Below are positions 8,387 to 17,344 of a DNA stretch of 52,241 bases, in pieces (the stretch's first letter is position 1; the number at the start of each line of letters is the position of its first letter). The stretch covers positions 1 to 52,241 of the forward strand of contig JAEURK010000336.1 of the NCBI GenBank assembly GCA_016789175.1. Direction: 5' to 3'. The notes under the pieces are model-generated. The model was given only the letters and a program-made list of their open reading frames with translations. It was not told the DNA's origin and did not search any database. Source of the stretch: Anaerolineales bacterium (GTDB taxonomy: Bacteria > Chloroflexota > Anaerolineae > Anaerolineales > UBA6663). The position numbers and the translations under genes are program-made.

Positions 8387-11300
8387 AGCGACTCAAGCAC
8401 CGTCAACAGTTGCTCGCAGAAGAAATCGGCATCCGCACGCGAAAACGCGAGCGGCGGCTTGATTTTGAGTATGTTGTAGTAGTCGCCGGTCGGGTAGACG
8501 ATCACCCCACGTTCGCGCATACGCTCGGCGACCCACATGGCCTCGGCCGCCGCCGGTGCCTTGGTGACACGATCCCTCACCAACTCCACGCCCAGGTACA
8601 TGCCGTAGCCATTCACGGCACCGATCAATGAACGCTCCTCAGCGACGGCCTCGAGCCCGCGTTTGAAGTGCGCGCCGACATCGGCGGCACGCGCCTGCAG
8701 GCCCTCATCGCGAATGACGTCGAGCACGGCCAGCCCCACGGCGCAGGCGACGGGATTGCCGCCGTAGGTGCTGAAGTACGTGGCCTGCCGCCGGAACGAT
8801 TCGGACACTGCGGGTGTGGTCACGACCGCCGACAGCGGATAGCCGTTTCCGATCATCTTTCCCAGCGTGACGATATCGGGCTGGACACCGGCCATCTCGA
8901 ACGCCCAGAAGTGCGAGCCCATTCGCCCGAACCCGACCTGCACTTCATCGGCGATGCACACGGCTCCGGCGGCCCGCGCGAGGTCGTAGACCTGCGCCAG
9001 CCAGCCCTCGGGCGGCAAAACGGCGCCGGGCGAACCCAGCAGCGCCTCGGCGATGAAGACCCCGATCGGCCGCCCATTAGCCGCGCAAGCATCGATCACG
9101 CGGGCCGCGTCTGCCGCGTACTTCCGGGCCGCATCCGGGTCCCTGGCACCGTATGGACCCCGGTACAGGTTGGGCTGGGCGATCGGATGAATGTGCGCGG
9201 GCGGCGTCGAGCCCTCCGGGTTGTCCAGCAGCGACGTCCCGGCCTCGTTGGTCAGGGTCGTGTTGCCGTGATACGCCCCGGAGACCGTGAGGATGTCCTG
9301 GCGCCCGGAATGCGCGCGCGCCAGTCGAAAGGCCAGATCGTTGGCCTCTGAGCCCGAGCTGCAGAAGTAAACGACTCGCAGCGGATCCGGCAAGAGAGCC
9401 GTCAATCGCTCGGCGTACGCGACCATGACATCGTACAGAAAGCGGTTATTCGTGGTCAGCTTGCGGGTCTGCCGATCACTGGCGCGCGCTACAGTCGGGT
9501 GGCAATGCCCGAGGTGGGCGACGTTGTTGATCGCGTCTAAATAGGAACGCCCATCTTGATCGATGAGAAACTGGCGCCAACCGCGCACGATCGTGGGTGG
9601 CGCAACATAGTAGGTTTCTTGCGAGCGCGCCATGACCTGGCCACGGCGGGCGAGCAAACTCGGCCGCGGCGGGCGATAGGCACAGGCGTTGGGCGGCAGA
9701 CCGACCAGCCCGGCCGGGTTTGGGCACAACGCGCGCCAGAGGTCGGCTTCATCGATGCGCGCCAGCGCGGGTAGATCGTCGTCGATCAATAGCAGGCCGG
9801 CCTGCACGTGGAGGTGCGCGGGCAAGGCCACATCGTCGTCGACCTCAGCCACGCGACCGAGCACGGCCCCGGCAGCGACGGCCTGGCCCCTGGCAAACGC
9901 CGGCTCCAGACCCGACCAGCGGGTGTAGAGCGGGCCCGCTTCGGTTTCGTGCTCAAGCACCAGCAGCGCCGCATCGGAGTTGCGAACCCGGCCAGGCAGC
10001 GGTGTGCGCACGTTCGTCCCGGCCGGAACGAATACATCGAGGCCGAGATGAACCGTGTGCGGAAAATCGACACCCGGCCACAGGGCGTGAATCAGGCGCG
10101 GCTCACCCCAGCGCCCCACCCCAACCAGGCGCTCGGCCTGCAGGTGCTCCAACTCAGAAGCCAGGGTCGCCTGAATGGCCGCCTCGGTCTCCCAATTGCC
10201 ATCGAAGTACATTTCTGAATCGACGCTGAGATCCAGGGCCTGAACCGGGCGTTCAGGCCCTTCTATTACGATTTGCTCGGGTCGGAAGCGGGCCAGTGCC
10301 GCTGCCTGTTGATGGCTATGCGCAACGGGCTCAAAGCCGGCGGCATGGCGCAGGGCGGCGCGGCCCAGATCAGGGTCGATGGCCGCCAGCTTGCGGAGCG
10401 TGGGCCAGTCGACGTCGTTGAGTTCGGCCACGTACGGGTTGTCTGGGTCAAGCGCAGCCTGCTGGGCGGCACTGACCGCCGTCACACAGACCCGCATCCC
10501 CACCATGGCGAAGAGCACATCCGCCTCGGCCTCTTCCAACGGGTACTCGGCGCAAAAGGCCCGCACCGCCTGGCAAAACGCCCCAAGCGGCCGCTCGGTG
10601 TGCAGAGCGACATCGGCCAGCACCACCGCCAACTCGGCCACGCTGTACGATCGGGCCGTGTCGCCGAAATCGATGAAGCCCACGATGCGATCGGGGTCGT
10701 GCTCGATCCCAGCGCCCGTTACCGTGAGCTCGGCCCCGGTCGCCGCAGACCCGGCCTCGCCTTGGGGCGGGCTCGCGACGATCACGTTCCAGCCGACCAG
10801 GTCGCCATGTATGATGCTGCGCCGCAGGCGCTCAAGCTGCGGCACGGCCTGGCGCTCATAGCGCGCCACCATTCGCTGTAGCAGGTCCTGACGTTCCGAA
10901 TCGGTGACATGCCGCGCAAACGCGCCGATGACGTCGCGCGCGACTTGCAGGTCCCATTGCAAAAGCCGGTCCGCGCTGGCGTGGCTGAAATCCGACAGGC
11001 CGCGCACGATCCGGGCCGCGCCGCGTGCTAACGTTTCGATCAAGGGCGGTGCATACAGCGGACGATCCGCCAGGATCCGGCCCGGTGTGAACGTGAGCAA
11101 CCGCGCGAAGTGAAGCGCATCGCCCGCCCGCAGTTCGACCATCACGTTCCCGTCGCGATCGGGCTGCAGTCGCGGCGCCGGGAGTTCCGGCGCGACTCGC
11201 CTCAGCAACGCCAGGGCGCTGTTCTCCAGATCCAATGAGCCAAACGGCTCCATGCTGTTGGCGATCTTGAGGACGAACTGGCGCCCGTCGGCCAGATCCA

Positions 11301-11454
11301 CCCGATAGTTTTGATCGCGAAAGCTGTCGAGTTGTTTGAGGCGCGCGGGCCGCAGCCCGAAGCGCGCGTCGAGGAGCGCGCGCGCCTGGTCGGGCGTGAC
11401 GGCCGGCCGCTTCAATGCCTGGCGCTCGAACGGGTTCGTTGGGGAATCGCTCAT
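8383..11454 (-). CDS. APH kinase - M23-like - class III aminotransferase fusion
   Basis: This single 1023-aa chain has three parts. Residues about 25-340 are an APH-fold kinase (IIHGDLVGWNVIV catalytic loop, VGFIDFGDTARSYSVAEL metal site). Residues about 430-570 are a LytM/M23-like domain with HLGLDVFVPAGT and a final HLHVQ, so the zinc-ligand pattern (H, D, HxH) is kept. Residues about 605-1020 are a class III PLP aminotransferase or lyase (YLDAINNVAHLGHCHP, SGSEANDLAFRLAR, IADEVQVGFGRMG), with Lys866 in TLGKMIGNGYP as the PLP lysine. The last domain resembles ethanolamine-phosphate and phosphohydroxylysine phospho-lyases (AGXT2L type). Kinase plus phospho-lyase in one chain suggests phosphorylation of an amino alcohol, then elimination of phosphate and ammonia. 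The role of the M23 part is unknown. Substrate is inferred, not seen. Confidence 0.88.
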   Translation of the reverse strand: MSDSPTNPFERQALKRPAVTPDQARALLDARFGLRPARLKQLDSFRDQNYRVDLADGRQFVLKIANSMEPFGSLDLENSALALLRRVAPELPAPRLQPDRDGNVMVELRAGDALHFARLLTFTPGRILADRPLYAPPLIETLARGAARIVRGLSDFSHASADRLLQWDLQVARDVIGAFARHVTDSERQDLLQRMVARYERQAVPQLERLRRSIIHGDLVGWNVIVASPPQGEAGSAATGAELTVTGAGIEHDPDRIVGFIDFGDTARSYSVAELAVVLADVALHTERPLGAFCQAVRAFCAEYPLEEAEADVLFAMVGMRVCVTAVSAAQQAALDPDNPYVAELNDVDWPTLRKLAAIDPDLGRAALRHAAGFEPVAHSHQQAAALARFRPEQIVIEGPERPVQALDLSVDSEMYFDGNWETEAAIQATLASELEHLQAERLVGVGRWGEPRLIHALWPGVDFPHTVHLGLDVFVPAGTNVRTPLPGRVRNSDAALLVLEHETEAGPLYTRWSGLEPAFARGQAVAAGAVLGRVAEVDDDVALPAHLHVQAGLLLIDDDLPALARIDEADLWRALCPNPAGLVGLPPNACAYRPPRPSLLARRGQVMARSQETYYVAPPTIVRGWRQFLIDQDGRSYLDAINNVAHLGHCHPTVARASDRQTRKLTTNNRFLYDVMVAYAERLTALLPDPLRVVYFCSSGSEANDLAFRLARAHSGRQDILTVSGAYHGNTTLTNEAGTSLLDNPEGSTPPAHIHPIAQPNLYRGPYGARDPDAARKYAADAARVIDACAANGRPIGVFIAEALLGSPGAVLPPEGWLAQVYDLARAAGAVCIADEVQVGFGRMGSHFWAFEMAGVQPDIVTLGKMIGNGYPLSAVVTTPAVSESFRRQATYFSTYGGNPVACAVGLAVLDVIRDEGLQARAADVGAHFKRGLEAVAEERSLIGAVNGYGMYLGVELVRDRVTKAPAAAEAMWVAERMRERGVIVYPTGDYYNILKIKPPLAFSRADADFFCEQLLTVLESL

Positions 11455-11477
11455 AGGCTCCGTGAACGGCGGCGCGA

Positions 11478-11497
11478 CGGTCCGGGCACCCGGACCG
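11478..11497 (-). terminator. Perfect GC hairpin between the small membrane gene and the fusion gene
   Basis: CGGTCCGGG (11478-11486) and CCCGGACCG (11489-11497) are perfect inverted arms with only CA between them. The hairpin sits directly after the stop of the small membrane protein gene and 24 bp before the fusion-gene start on the minus strand. It has no T tract; it may stop or attenuate transcription from the hflX side. Confidence 0.45.
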
Positions 11498-11498
11498 C

Positions 11499-11702
11499 TC
11501 AGCCGAGCGCGTCAGCCAGGAGGACGCCCAGCAGACCGACGCCGGCCCCGAGGTACAGCAGGATGTGCGTATCGGCCACCCAGCCCAGCGGGCCCAGCGG
11601 CACGAACTGGGCTGCCAGCCCCAGCACGATCAGGCCGATTCCGCTCAGGATCGGGAGGCCTTTGTAGCGCGCAAAAAAGGCGGAAACGCGGTTGATCCAC
11701 AT
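11499..11702 (-). CDS. Small two-helix membrane protein
   Basis: The 67-aa product starts MWINRVSAFFARYKG, with a basic N-terminus and two hydrophobic helices (about 17-36 and 44-64) joined by a short GPLGWVADTH loop. It begins 9 bp after the hflX stop on the same strand, so it is probably translated from the hflX transcript. I recognise no family. The composition and positioning argue for a real gene, but the function is unknown. Confidence 0.6.
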   Translation of the reverse strand: MWINRVSAFFARYKGLPILSGIGLIVLGLAAQFVPLGPLGWVADTHILLYLGAGVGLLGVLLADALG

Positions 11703-11711
11703 GGTGACTTC

Positions 11712-13070
11712 TCAGGCGGTCGACGATTTGCGGGTCGCACGACGCACCGGGATATAGGCGCGCAGATGCGCAGCCACCCGCTCGGGTGCGCGCCCTCGCA
11801 TCCGTAGCCCTTGCGCCATCGGCTCAGTGGATTCGACCAGCCCTTGTTCGTGAAACATGGTGATGAACTGGCCGGCGGAATACGGCACAACAATGTCGAG
11901 CGCAATCAGACCGGCATACAGCCTTTCCTCAATCGCCTCGAGCAGCGCCGGGATCCCCTCGCTGGTGCGCGCTGAGATCACGCTGGCGTTTTCCATCAAT
12001 TCTGCCAATCGGACCTCGGCCTCGCGGCGCAGTTCATCGGTAAGGGCATCGGCTTTATTGAGCACGAGCAACACCGGGATGTCGGTGACCTCGAGCTCGG
12101 CCAGCACCTCTTCGACCGCCTCGATATGCTGTCGGGCGTTGACGTGCGTGGCGTCCACGACATGCAGGATCAGGTCCGCCTCGCCGATCTCCTCCAGGGT
12201 CGCCCGAAAGGCCGCCACCAGAGTCGTGGGCAGCTTTTGGATGAAGCCGACGGTGTCGGTGAAGAGCGCGGGTCGTTTATGCGGCAACGTCACACGCCGC
12301 GTGGTGGGATCGAGTGTCGCAAAGAGCTGGTCGGCGGTCAACACCCCTTCAGCCTCTCCGGTGAGCGCATTGAGGAGCGTACTCTTGCCGGCATTGGTGT
12401 ATCCGACGATGGCGATCACGGGCACGGCCGTACGCTGCCGCTGTCGGCGATGACGCTCGCGATGCGCACGCACCTTCTCGATCTCGCGCTTGAGATGCGC
12501 AATCTTGTGCCCGATCTCGCGGCGGTCGGCCTCGAGCTGGGTCTCACCGGGGCCGCGCAGACCGACCCCGCCGTTGCCCGATCGCCCGCCCCCGCCACCG
12601 GCCTGACGGGCAAGATGCGTCCACGCCCGCGTCAGCCGCGGCAAGCGATACTGCAATTGCGCCAGCTCGACCTGCAAGGCGCCCTCACGCGTGTGCGCGT
12701 GCTGGGCGAAGATATCGAGGATCAGGGCGGTGCGATCGAGCACTTTGACCTTCTCCCCGAACAGGGTCTCCAACTCGCGCTGATGTCGCGGCGAGAGCTC
12801 GGTGTCGAAAATGACGACAGTCGCCAGCGTCTCCTCGACAAAGTCCTTGATGTCTTTGGCTTTGCCCGAACCGATCAAGGTGTTTGGGTCCGGTCGCGAG
12901 ACCTTCTGGTAGGTCTCGCCGACGACCTCCAAACCGGCCGTGTCGGCCAACAGGCTCAGCTCCTCGAGGGAATCCTCCAGGCCCAGGATGTGCGGGTCCG
13001 CGTGGATCTCCAGGCCGACCAGGAAAGCACGCTCGATCGGCGAGGCAGTAGGGTTCGGAATACGGCTCAC
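11712..13070 (-). CDS. hflX: GTPase HflX
   Basis: HflX is a ribosome-associated GTPase that splits stalled or hibernating 70S ribosomes. The 452-aa protein has the N-terminal HflX domain (SLLADTAGLEVVGET, NTLIGSGKAKDI, FDTELSPRHQRELE), the glycine-rich linker GGGGGRSGNGGVGLRGPGET and the G domain. G-motifs seen are GYTNAGKSTL (G1), DTVGFIQKLP (G3) and NKAD (G4). The start is a GTG at 13070, placed where family members begin; no earlier conserved sequence exists. A minus-strand TACAAT lies at 13220-13215, about 145 bp upstream, but without a good -35. The small membrane protein gene follows after 9 bp. Confidence 0.95.
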   Translation of the reverse strand: MSRIPNPTASPIERAFLVGLEIHADPHILGLEDSLEELSLLADTAGLEVVGETYQKVSRPDPNTLIGSGKAKDIKDFVEETLATVVIFDTELSPRHQRELETLFGEKVKVLDRTALILDIFAQHAHTREGALQVELAQLQYRLPRLTRAWTHLARQAGGGGGRSGNGGVGLRGPGETQLEADRREIGHKIAHLKREIEKVRAHRERHRRQRQRTAVPVIAIVGYTNAGKSTLLNALTGEAEGVLTADQLFATLDPTTRRVTLPHKRPALFTDTVGFIQKLPTTLVAAFRATLEEIGEADLILHVVDATHVNARQHIEAVEEVLAELEVTDIPVLLVLNKADALTDELRREAEVRLAELMENASVISARTSEGIPALLEAIEERLYAGLIALDIVVPYSAGQFITMFHEQGLVESTEPMAQGLRMRGRAPERVAAHLRAYIPVRRATRKSSTA

Positions 13071-13409
13071 AAAGGCTCTCTTTCACGCGCCACGGAGTTG
13101 TAGCGCAGCGCACCGAGGTAAGCGCGGCGAAAAAAGGGGTGACGCGAGACGGGCACTGGCCCCCTGCGCCAGCTCTCGGTCGCCCGGTGCAGCGCCGATC
13201 GGACTGTGGACATGATTGTACAGAAGAACAGGAAAGTCGGAGTGTGGCCGTGGGCAATCGCACCCCGGGTTGCCTCGTCGTTTTTGCCGCGGCCCGCGCG
13301 GAAGACGCGCTACGCGGGGACACGCAGGCCATCTGCGCAATCAGGCCAATCCGCGGCAAAAAACGCACTGACAAGCCGTGAAGCCACTCCGGCCGGGCCG
13401 ATCGAACAG
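13071..13409. other. Intergenic region upstream of hflX with repeat A
   Basis: This 339-bp gap separates hflX from the 3' end of the aminotransferase/ATP-grasp/DUF4139 operon. It holds a full copy of repeat A (13331-13380) and a possible minus-strand TACAAT box. Open frames on both strands give unconserved Arg-rich peptides. Confidence 0.5.
13331..13380 (+). repeat. Intergenic repeat family A, full copy
   Basis: The core is CCAATCCGCGGCAAAAAA preceded by ATCTGCGCAATCAGG and followed by CACTGACAAGCCGTG. The first 33 bases match the copy at 34170 at 28 positions, and the CTGACAA..CGTG tail is shared as well. Confidence 0.6.
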
Positions 13410-14972
13410 CTAGGCGGGCAGACCCGTAATCGACATGCCCCGCGGGTGCTCAACCGTGAAGGCGAGCTGGACCACGCGCTTGGCGCCGGCCGGGAGCTCA
13501 AGCTCCCACGTCAGAAGACCAAGGTCGTCTTGCCGGGCCGGTCGCGGATCGGCCGAGTCGATCTTGACCGAAATCAGTTCGTGGGCCGGATTCGGGATGT
13601 GATCACGCACCTGGATAGCCACAGGGATGTCGCGCAGGTTCTCGATCGTGTAGCGTATCCCGAATTTCAGCCGGCGCTTGTCGCCCAGCAACGTCTTCTC
13701 GACATCGCGCTGGGTCGGCTCAGCCTCCACCCTGATCCGGTCGTCGACGCCCAGGTACAGTTCGGCCTCCTGACCGCGGGCGACCAGGTCGAACGCGGTC
13801 GGGCCAAGGTAGGTATCGCCCTCGAACAGGCTGACCGGCCCCGCAAGCCAGGTGTAAGCGGTGGCGTTGACCACCCGCGCCCGTCGGAAGGCGGCCGGCG
13901 TGCGCCGCGGCGCGGTCGCGTAGTCCCAACGCGGCTCCAGGGGCAACTCCGCGATCGTGACGATCCGGGGCGTGCCACCGCCCGGCACATCCACCCGGCT
14001 CGGGAGCTTGAAGTTGACCGCGACGCCGGCGTCCTCCACCACGGCAACCTCGGCCGTCATGGGTGCCGGGGCCGGCAACGCCTGCGCCATCATCGCCACA
14101 TCAGCCACGCGGGCCCGCGACGCGGCACCTTTTGCAGCCTGAAACACAACCGGCGGTTGGAGAGGCTGGATCGGCCACGGGTCCAGCTCAGGAACGCGCA
14201 GCGAGAGCGCCGGCTGTGCTGTGGACAGCGTCAGAGCTACATCCTTCCAATCCTCTCCGGTGGACTGATGAACGGACGCCAGGTAACGCAACTCGAGCGC
14301 CGCGCCCAGGATCCGCAAGTCGTAGCGGGGCTCCCAGCCGATATCGCCGATCACATAGCTCACCGCGAGCCCTAGGCGACCCGGCTCAGCCACTTCTAGT
14401 TCGATGACGGCAACCCGGCGCTGGCGGCGACCGCCGGTTGAAGCCTGGGACAGCAAACGTTGGGCGTGGTCGACCCAGCGCTCGGCCTCGCGCTGCTCAC
14501 GCCGAGCTTCACCGATACGCGCGCTCAGGTCGAGCCGACGGGTCTGCAGGAAATCGAAGATCGCGGCCTGCTGCTCGACACTGCGCTCGCGCAAGGCCAG
14601 ACCGCGCGCAAAGGTCTCGGCCTGAGCAGCCAAAGCATCCAGGTGCTGGACGTCGCGCTCGAACACCGCCAGTCGGGCCGCACAGAGCCCGACGGCGTCC
14701 TTGGCAGCTTCAAGGTCGAGTGTCAGCGCGGCCACTCGCTCCGAGGGCGTTTCAGCGTATTCCTCGATCTCGGCCCGCACGCCGAGCAAGCGCGCCACGG
14801 CCGCACCACTTCCGGCCGCGCGCAGCGTGTCGGTCTGGACCGACATTGGCAGACCGGAAACGCGCACGGCGTAGCGCCCCGCGACCACGTCGGCCTCGCC
14901 GGCGCGTGTGACCCGAGCCCGATCGGTATAGACCTCGGCCGCAACAACCTGTGTCTTCAGTTCAAGATCCAT
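13410..14972 (-). CDS. DUF4139/DUF4140 (MuiA-like) protein
   Basis: The 520-aa protein matches the so-called mucoidy inhibitor MuiA family. It starts with the DUF4140 region (VVAAEVYTDRARVTRAGE, VSGLPMSVQTDTLR), continues as a long coiled coil (about 85-190) and ends with the DUF4139 beta-rich part (SYVIGDIGWEPRYDLRI, HQSTGEDWKDVALTLSTA, RYTIENLRDIPVAIQVRDHIP). It has no signal peptide. The biochemical role of this family is not established. It begins 14 bp after the ATP-grasp stop and so is the last gene of a three-gene operon. A GGGGGAA Shine-Dalgarno sits before the ATG. Confidence 0.88.
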   Translation of the reverse strand: MDLELKTQVVAAEVYTDRARVTRAGEADVVAGRYAVRVSGLPMSVQTDTLRAAGSGAAVARLLGVRAEIEEYAETPSERVAALTLDLEAAKDAVGLCAARLAVFERDVQHLDALAAQAETFARGLALRERSVEQQAAIFDFLQTRRLDLSARIGEARREQREAERWVDHAQRLLSQASTGGRRQRRVAVIELEVAEPGRLGLAVSYVIGDIGWEPRYDLRILGAALELRYLASVHQSTGEDWKDVALTLSTAQPALSLRVPELDPWPIQPLQPPVVFQAAKGAASRARVADVAMMAQALPAPAPMTAEVAVVEDAGVAVNFKLPSRVDVPGGGTPRIVTIAELPLEPRWDYATAPRRTPAAFRRARVVNATAYTWLAGPVSLFEGDTYLGPTAFDLVARGQEAELYLGVDDRIRVEAEPTQRDVEKTLLGDKRRLKFGIRYTIENLRDIPVAIQVRDHIPNPAHELISVKIDSADPRPARQDDLGLLTWELELPAGAKRVVQLAFTVEHPRGMSITGLPA

Positions 14973-14986
14973 AGGTTCCCCCGTTT

Positions 14987-16057
14987 TTATACGACGGCGA
15001 CGATGGATTCGGCCGCCGCTTCCCGGGTCGACCGCCCGCGACGCACCACATCCCCCGACAGGCGCTGCAAAGCGCCACCCAGAATGCGACCGATCACGTC
15101 GGTGTAGCCTAAGCCGCGGGCGGCGGCGCCGCGCATGACGACTGAAGTGGCGTCCAGATCGCAGTTGACGTTGACATCCAGGATCATGGGCTCGTCCCCG
15201 TCGAGCCGGATATCGATCCGGCCGTAGTCGCGCGCGCCCAGCGCCACCAGGGCGGCAGCTGCCAGCTGGCGCAGTCGACGCCCCAGGCGAACACTGACGT
15301 CGGCCGGGACCTGCACCTTCACCGCATGGTAGCCAAAATTGGTTTCGTCGTGCTTGTAGCCGTAGGAATACAGGCGATCCTCCGCCTGTTCGAACGCGGA
15401 GTAGTCGATCTCACCCGGCGGCAGGCCCTCCAGTCGCCCGGTCGGCCCGGCCAACGCGCCGACGTGAAACTCGCGCGAGTCCAGGAACTTCTCGACCTGT
15501 CCATCGCAGCCCAGATTCTCGCGCAACCAGCTCAGGCGCTCGGCCAATTCGTCCGGATTGTGCACGACTGAGGCATGATCGATCCCGAAGCTCCCGTGTT
15601 GCGTGGCGCCTTTGACGATGGCCGGGTAGATCTTCCAGCGCGGCGCAAGCCGGGGCTGTCCCAGCCGGATGCCCGGCAAGGTCGGAAGCCCGGCCCGCAT
15701 GAGGCGCTGCTTGATCTGCATGCGATCGACCGAGCCAGTCAGGGCCTGGCTCGAGGCGCCGGTGAAGGCAAAACCGCGCCGCTCGAAAGCGCGCGCCGCG
15801 ACCGCATCGGTCCAGGGCTTGCCGCCGAGTTCCTCCACCCAATTCCAGACGATCCACTCGCGCGGGTCAAATCGATCGAGCAACTTGAGATCGGCGTAGA
15901 CCTTGTGAACCTCGTGGCGAAAGCCGAGGTGATCGAGCGCGGCCGACATGTGGGCCAACATGCGATCGTTCCATTGCTTGTCGTCTTCGGGCCATTCCGG
16001 GTTCTCGTTGGTGAGGACCAGGACACCGGGCCTCGCTGCGGGCTTGGAAAGACGCAT
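14987..16057 (-). CDS. ATP-grasp ligase, D-Ala-D-Ala ligase-like
   Basis: ATP-grasp enzymes join a carboxylate to an amine through an acyl phosphate. Visible elements are LVLTNENPEWPEDDKQWNDRM at the N-terminus, a TGSVDRMQIKQRLMRAGLPT segment typical of D-Ala-D-Ala ligases, PAIVKGATQHGSFGID (ATP-binding loop), EFHVGAL, and the metal site YGRIDIRLDGDEPMILDVNVNCDLD. The start at 16057 (MRLSKP) is set by a strong AGGAGGT Shine-Dalgarno just upstream, giving 356 aa; an upstream in-frame extension lacks conservation. The gene lies 29 bp after the aminotransferase and 14 bp before the DUF4139 gene. The substrate is unknown; the context suggests an amino acid or peptide-like product. Confidence 0.85.
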   Translation of the reverse strand: MRLSKPAARPGVLVLTNENPEWPEDDKQWNDRMLAHMSAALDHLGFRHEVHKVYADLKLLDRFDPREWIVWNWVEELGGKPWTDAVAARAFERRGFAFTGASSQALTGSVDRMQIKQRLMRAGLPTLPGIRLGQPRLAPRWKIYPAIVKGATQHGSFGIDHASVVHNPDELAERLSWLRENLGCDGQVEKFLDSREFHVGALAGPTGRLEGLPPGEIDYSAFEQAEDRLYSYGYKHDETNFGYHAVKVQVPADVSVRLGRRLRQLAAAALVALGARDYGRIDIRLDGDEPMILDVNVNCDLDATSVVMRGAAARGLGYTDVIGRILGGALQRLSGDVVRRGRSTREAAAESIVAVV

Positions 16058-16086
16058 GCGACCTCCTTGGGGGTGTGGCGCGGCGC

Positions 16087-17292
16087 TCAAGGGCCTGCGC
16101 TGCCGTATTGCGCGATACGATCGGCCGCCTCCTGCAGCCGGGTGTCTGCCAGACACAGTGACAAACGCACGTAGCCGCGACCCGCCGGCCCGAAGATCGA
16201 GCCGGGCGTCAGGCTGACGAAGTGCCCCTCCAGCAAGCCGTCCACCCAGGCCACATCGTCGACGCCCTCAGGCAGACGGGCCCAGACATAGATCGCGGCC
16301 TTGGGTTCGGAGACGACCAGCCCGGCGGCCCGCAGGGCCTTGACGGCCAGGTCACGGCGGCGACGGTAATGCAGGTTGCGTTCTGCCGTCCAGGCCTGAT
16401 CGCCGGTCAGGGCCGCGATCGCGGCATCCATCAGGCCGCGAAAGGTCCCCGAGTCGACGTTGCTCTTGAGCCTGCTGAGCGTACCGACGGCCTCCGCGTT
16501 TCCGGCCGCGATGCCCAGGCGCCAGCCGCCCATGTTGTACGTCTTCGACACCGAATGGAACTCGATCGCCACGTCCTTCGCGCCGGGCACCTGGAGGATG
16601 CTGGGCGCGACATAGCCGTCGTAAGTGACTTCGGTGTACGGCGCGTCATGGGCGACCAGGATGCCGTGCTCGGCGGCAAAGCCCACAGCGCGCGCCAGAA
16701 ACTCGGGCGTCGCCACCGCGCCGGTCGGGTTGTTCGGGTAGTTCAACCACATCAGCTTGGCACGGCGCACCACATCGGCCGGAATCGCATCGAAGTCGGG
16801 CAGATACGCATCCGTCTCGCGCAGCGGCATGTAGTAAACGTCGGCGCCGGCGAACCGGGCGCCCGCCGAGTACGGCGCATAACCCGGATCCGGCACGAGC
16901 GAAACGTCGCCCGGATCGAGGTACGCCTGACTGAGGTTGAACACGCCCTCCTTGGCCCCGATCACCAGCGTCGTCTCGCGGTCGTCGAGTTGAACCCCAA
17001 AGCGCTCGGCATAGAAGTCGCGCCAGGCGGCCCGGTACTCGGGTGTGCCGTTGTACGACTGATAGCCATGGTTGTGCGGATCACGCGCGGAGCGCTCGAG
17101 TGCGCTCAGGATGTGCGCCGCCGGCGGTAGATCCGGCGATCCGGCATCCATGCGAATCACTTCGCGCCCGGCAGCGCGCAACTCGGTGATGCGCGTATTC
17201 AGCTTGTGAAAGAAGTAGGGCGGCAACTGCGCCATGCGCTTCGACGGCAGCGGACGCTTTGTATCCGGTCGTGATGGCTTTGAAGGAGTCAT
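16087..17292 (-). CDS. Class I/II aminotransferase, DapL-like
   Basis: This is a PLP-dependent aminotransferase of 401 aa resembling LL-diaminopimelate aminotransferase. Motifs include MDAGSPDLPPAAHI, HGYQSYNGTPEYRAAW, the YPNNPTGA signature, AHDAPYTEVTYDG and the PLP lysine Lys250 in HSVSKTYNMGGWRLG. DapL makes LL-diaminopimelate from tetrahydrodipicolinate for lysine and peptidoglycan, but the operon partners (ATP-grasp ligase, DUF4139 protein) are not lysine genes, so another amino donor/acceptor pair is possible. A promoter (TTGCAA-N17-TATGAT) lies just upstream, and no Shine-Dalgarno is evident. Confidence 0.88.
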   Translation of the reverse strand: MTPSKPSRPDTKRPLPSKRMAQLPPYFFHKLNTRITELRAAGREVIRMDAGSPDLPPAAHILSALERSARDPHNHGYQSYNGTPEYRAAWRDFYAERFGVQLDDRETTLVIGAKEGVFNLSQAYLDPGDVSLVPDPGYAPYSAGARFAGADVYYMPLRETDAYLPDFDAIPADVVRRAKLMWLNYPNNPTGAVATPEFLARAVGFAAEHGILVAHDAPYTEVTYDGYVAPSILQVPGAKDVAIEFHSVSKTYNMGGWRLGIAAGNAEAVGTLSRLKSNVDSGTFRGLMDAAIAALTGDQAWTAERNLHYRRRRDLAVKALRAAGLVVSEPKAAIYVWARLPEGVDDVAWVDGLLEGHFVSLTPGSIFGPAGRGYVRLSLCLADTRLQEAADRIAQYGSAGP

Positions 17293-17315
17293 GTGTGATT
17301 GATTGTGTTCAGGTC

Positions 17316-17344
17316 ATCATAGATCGCCTCTGGTTGAATTGCAA
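17316..17344 (-). promoter_or_regulatory. Promoter of the aminotransferase/ATP-grasp/DUF4139 operon
   Basis: On the minus strand TTGCAA (17344-17339) and TATGAT (17321-17316) are separated by exactly 17 bp. Transcription would start near 17309, leaving a leader of about 17 bases before the ATG at 17292. Confidence 0.5.

Noticed and set aside
13212-13222. TGTACA-type site upstream of hflX as a further CarH-like operator
   Set aside because: It has no second half-site at 11 bp spacing and is more simply part of a TACAAT -10 box.
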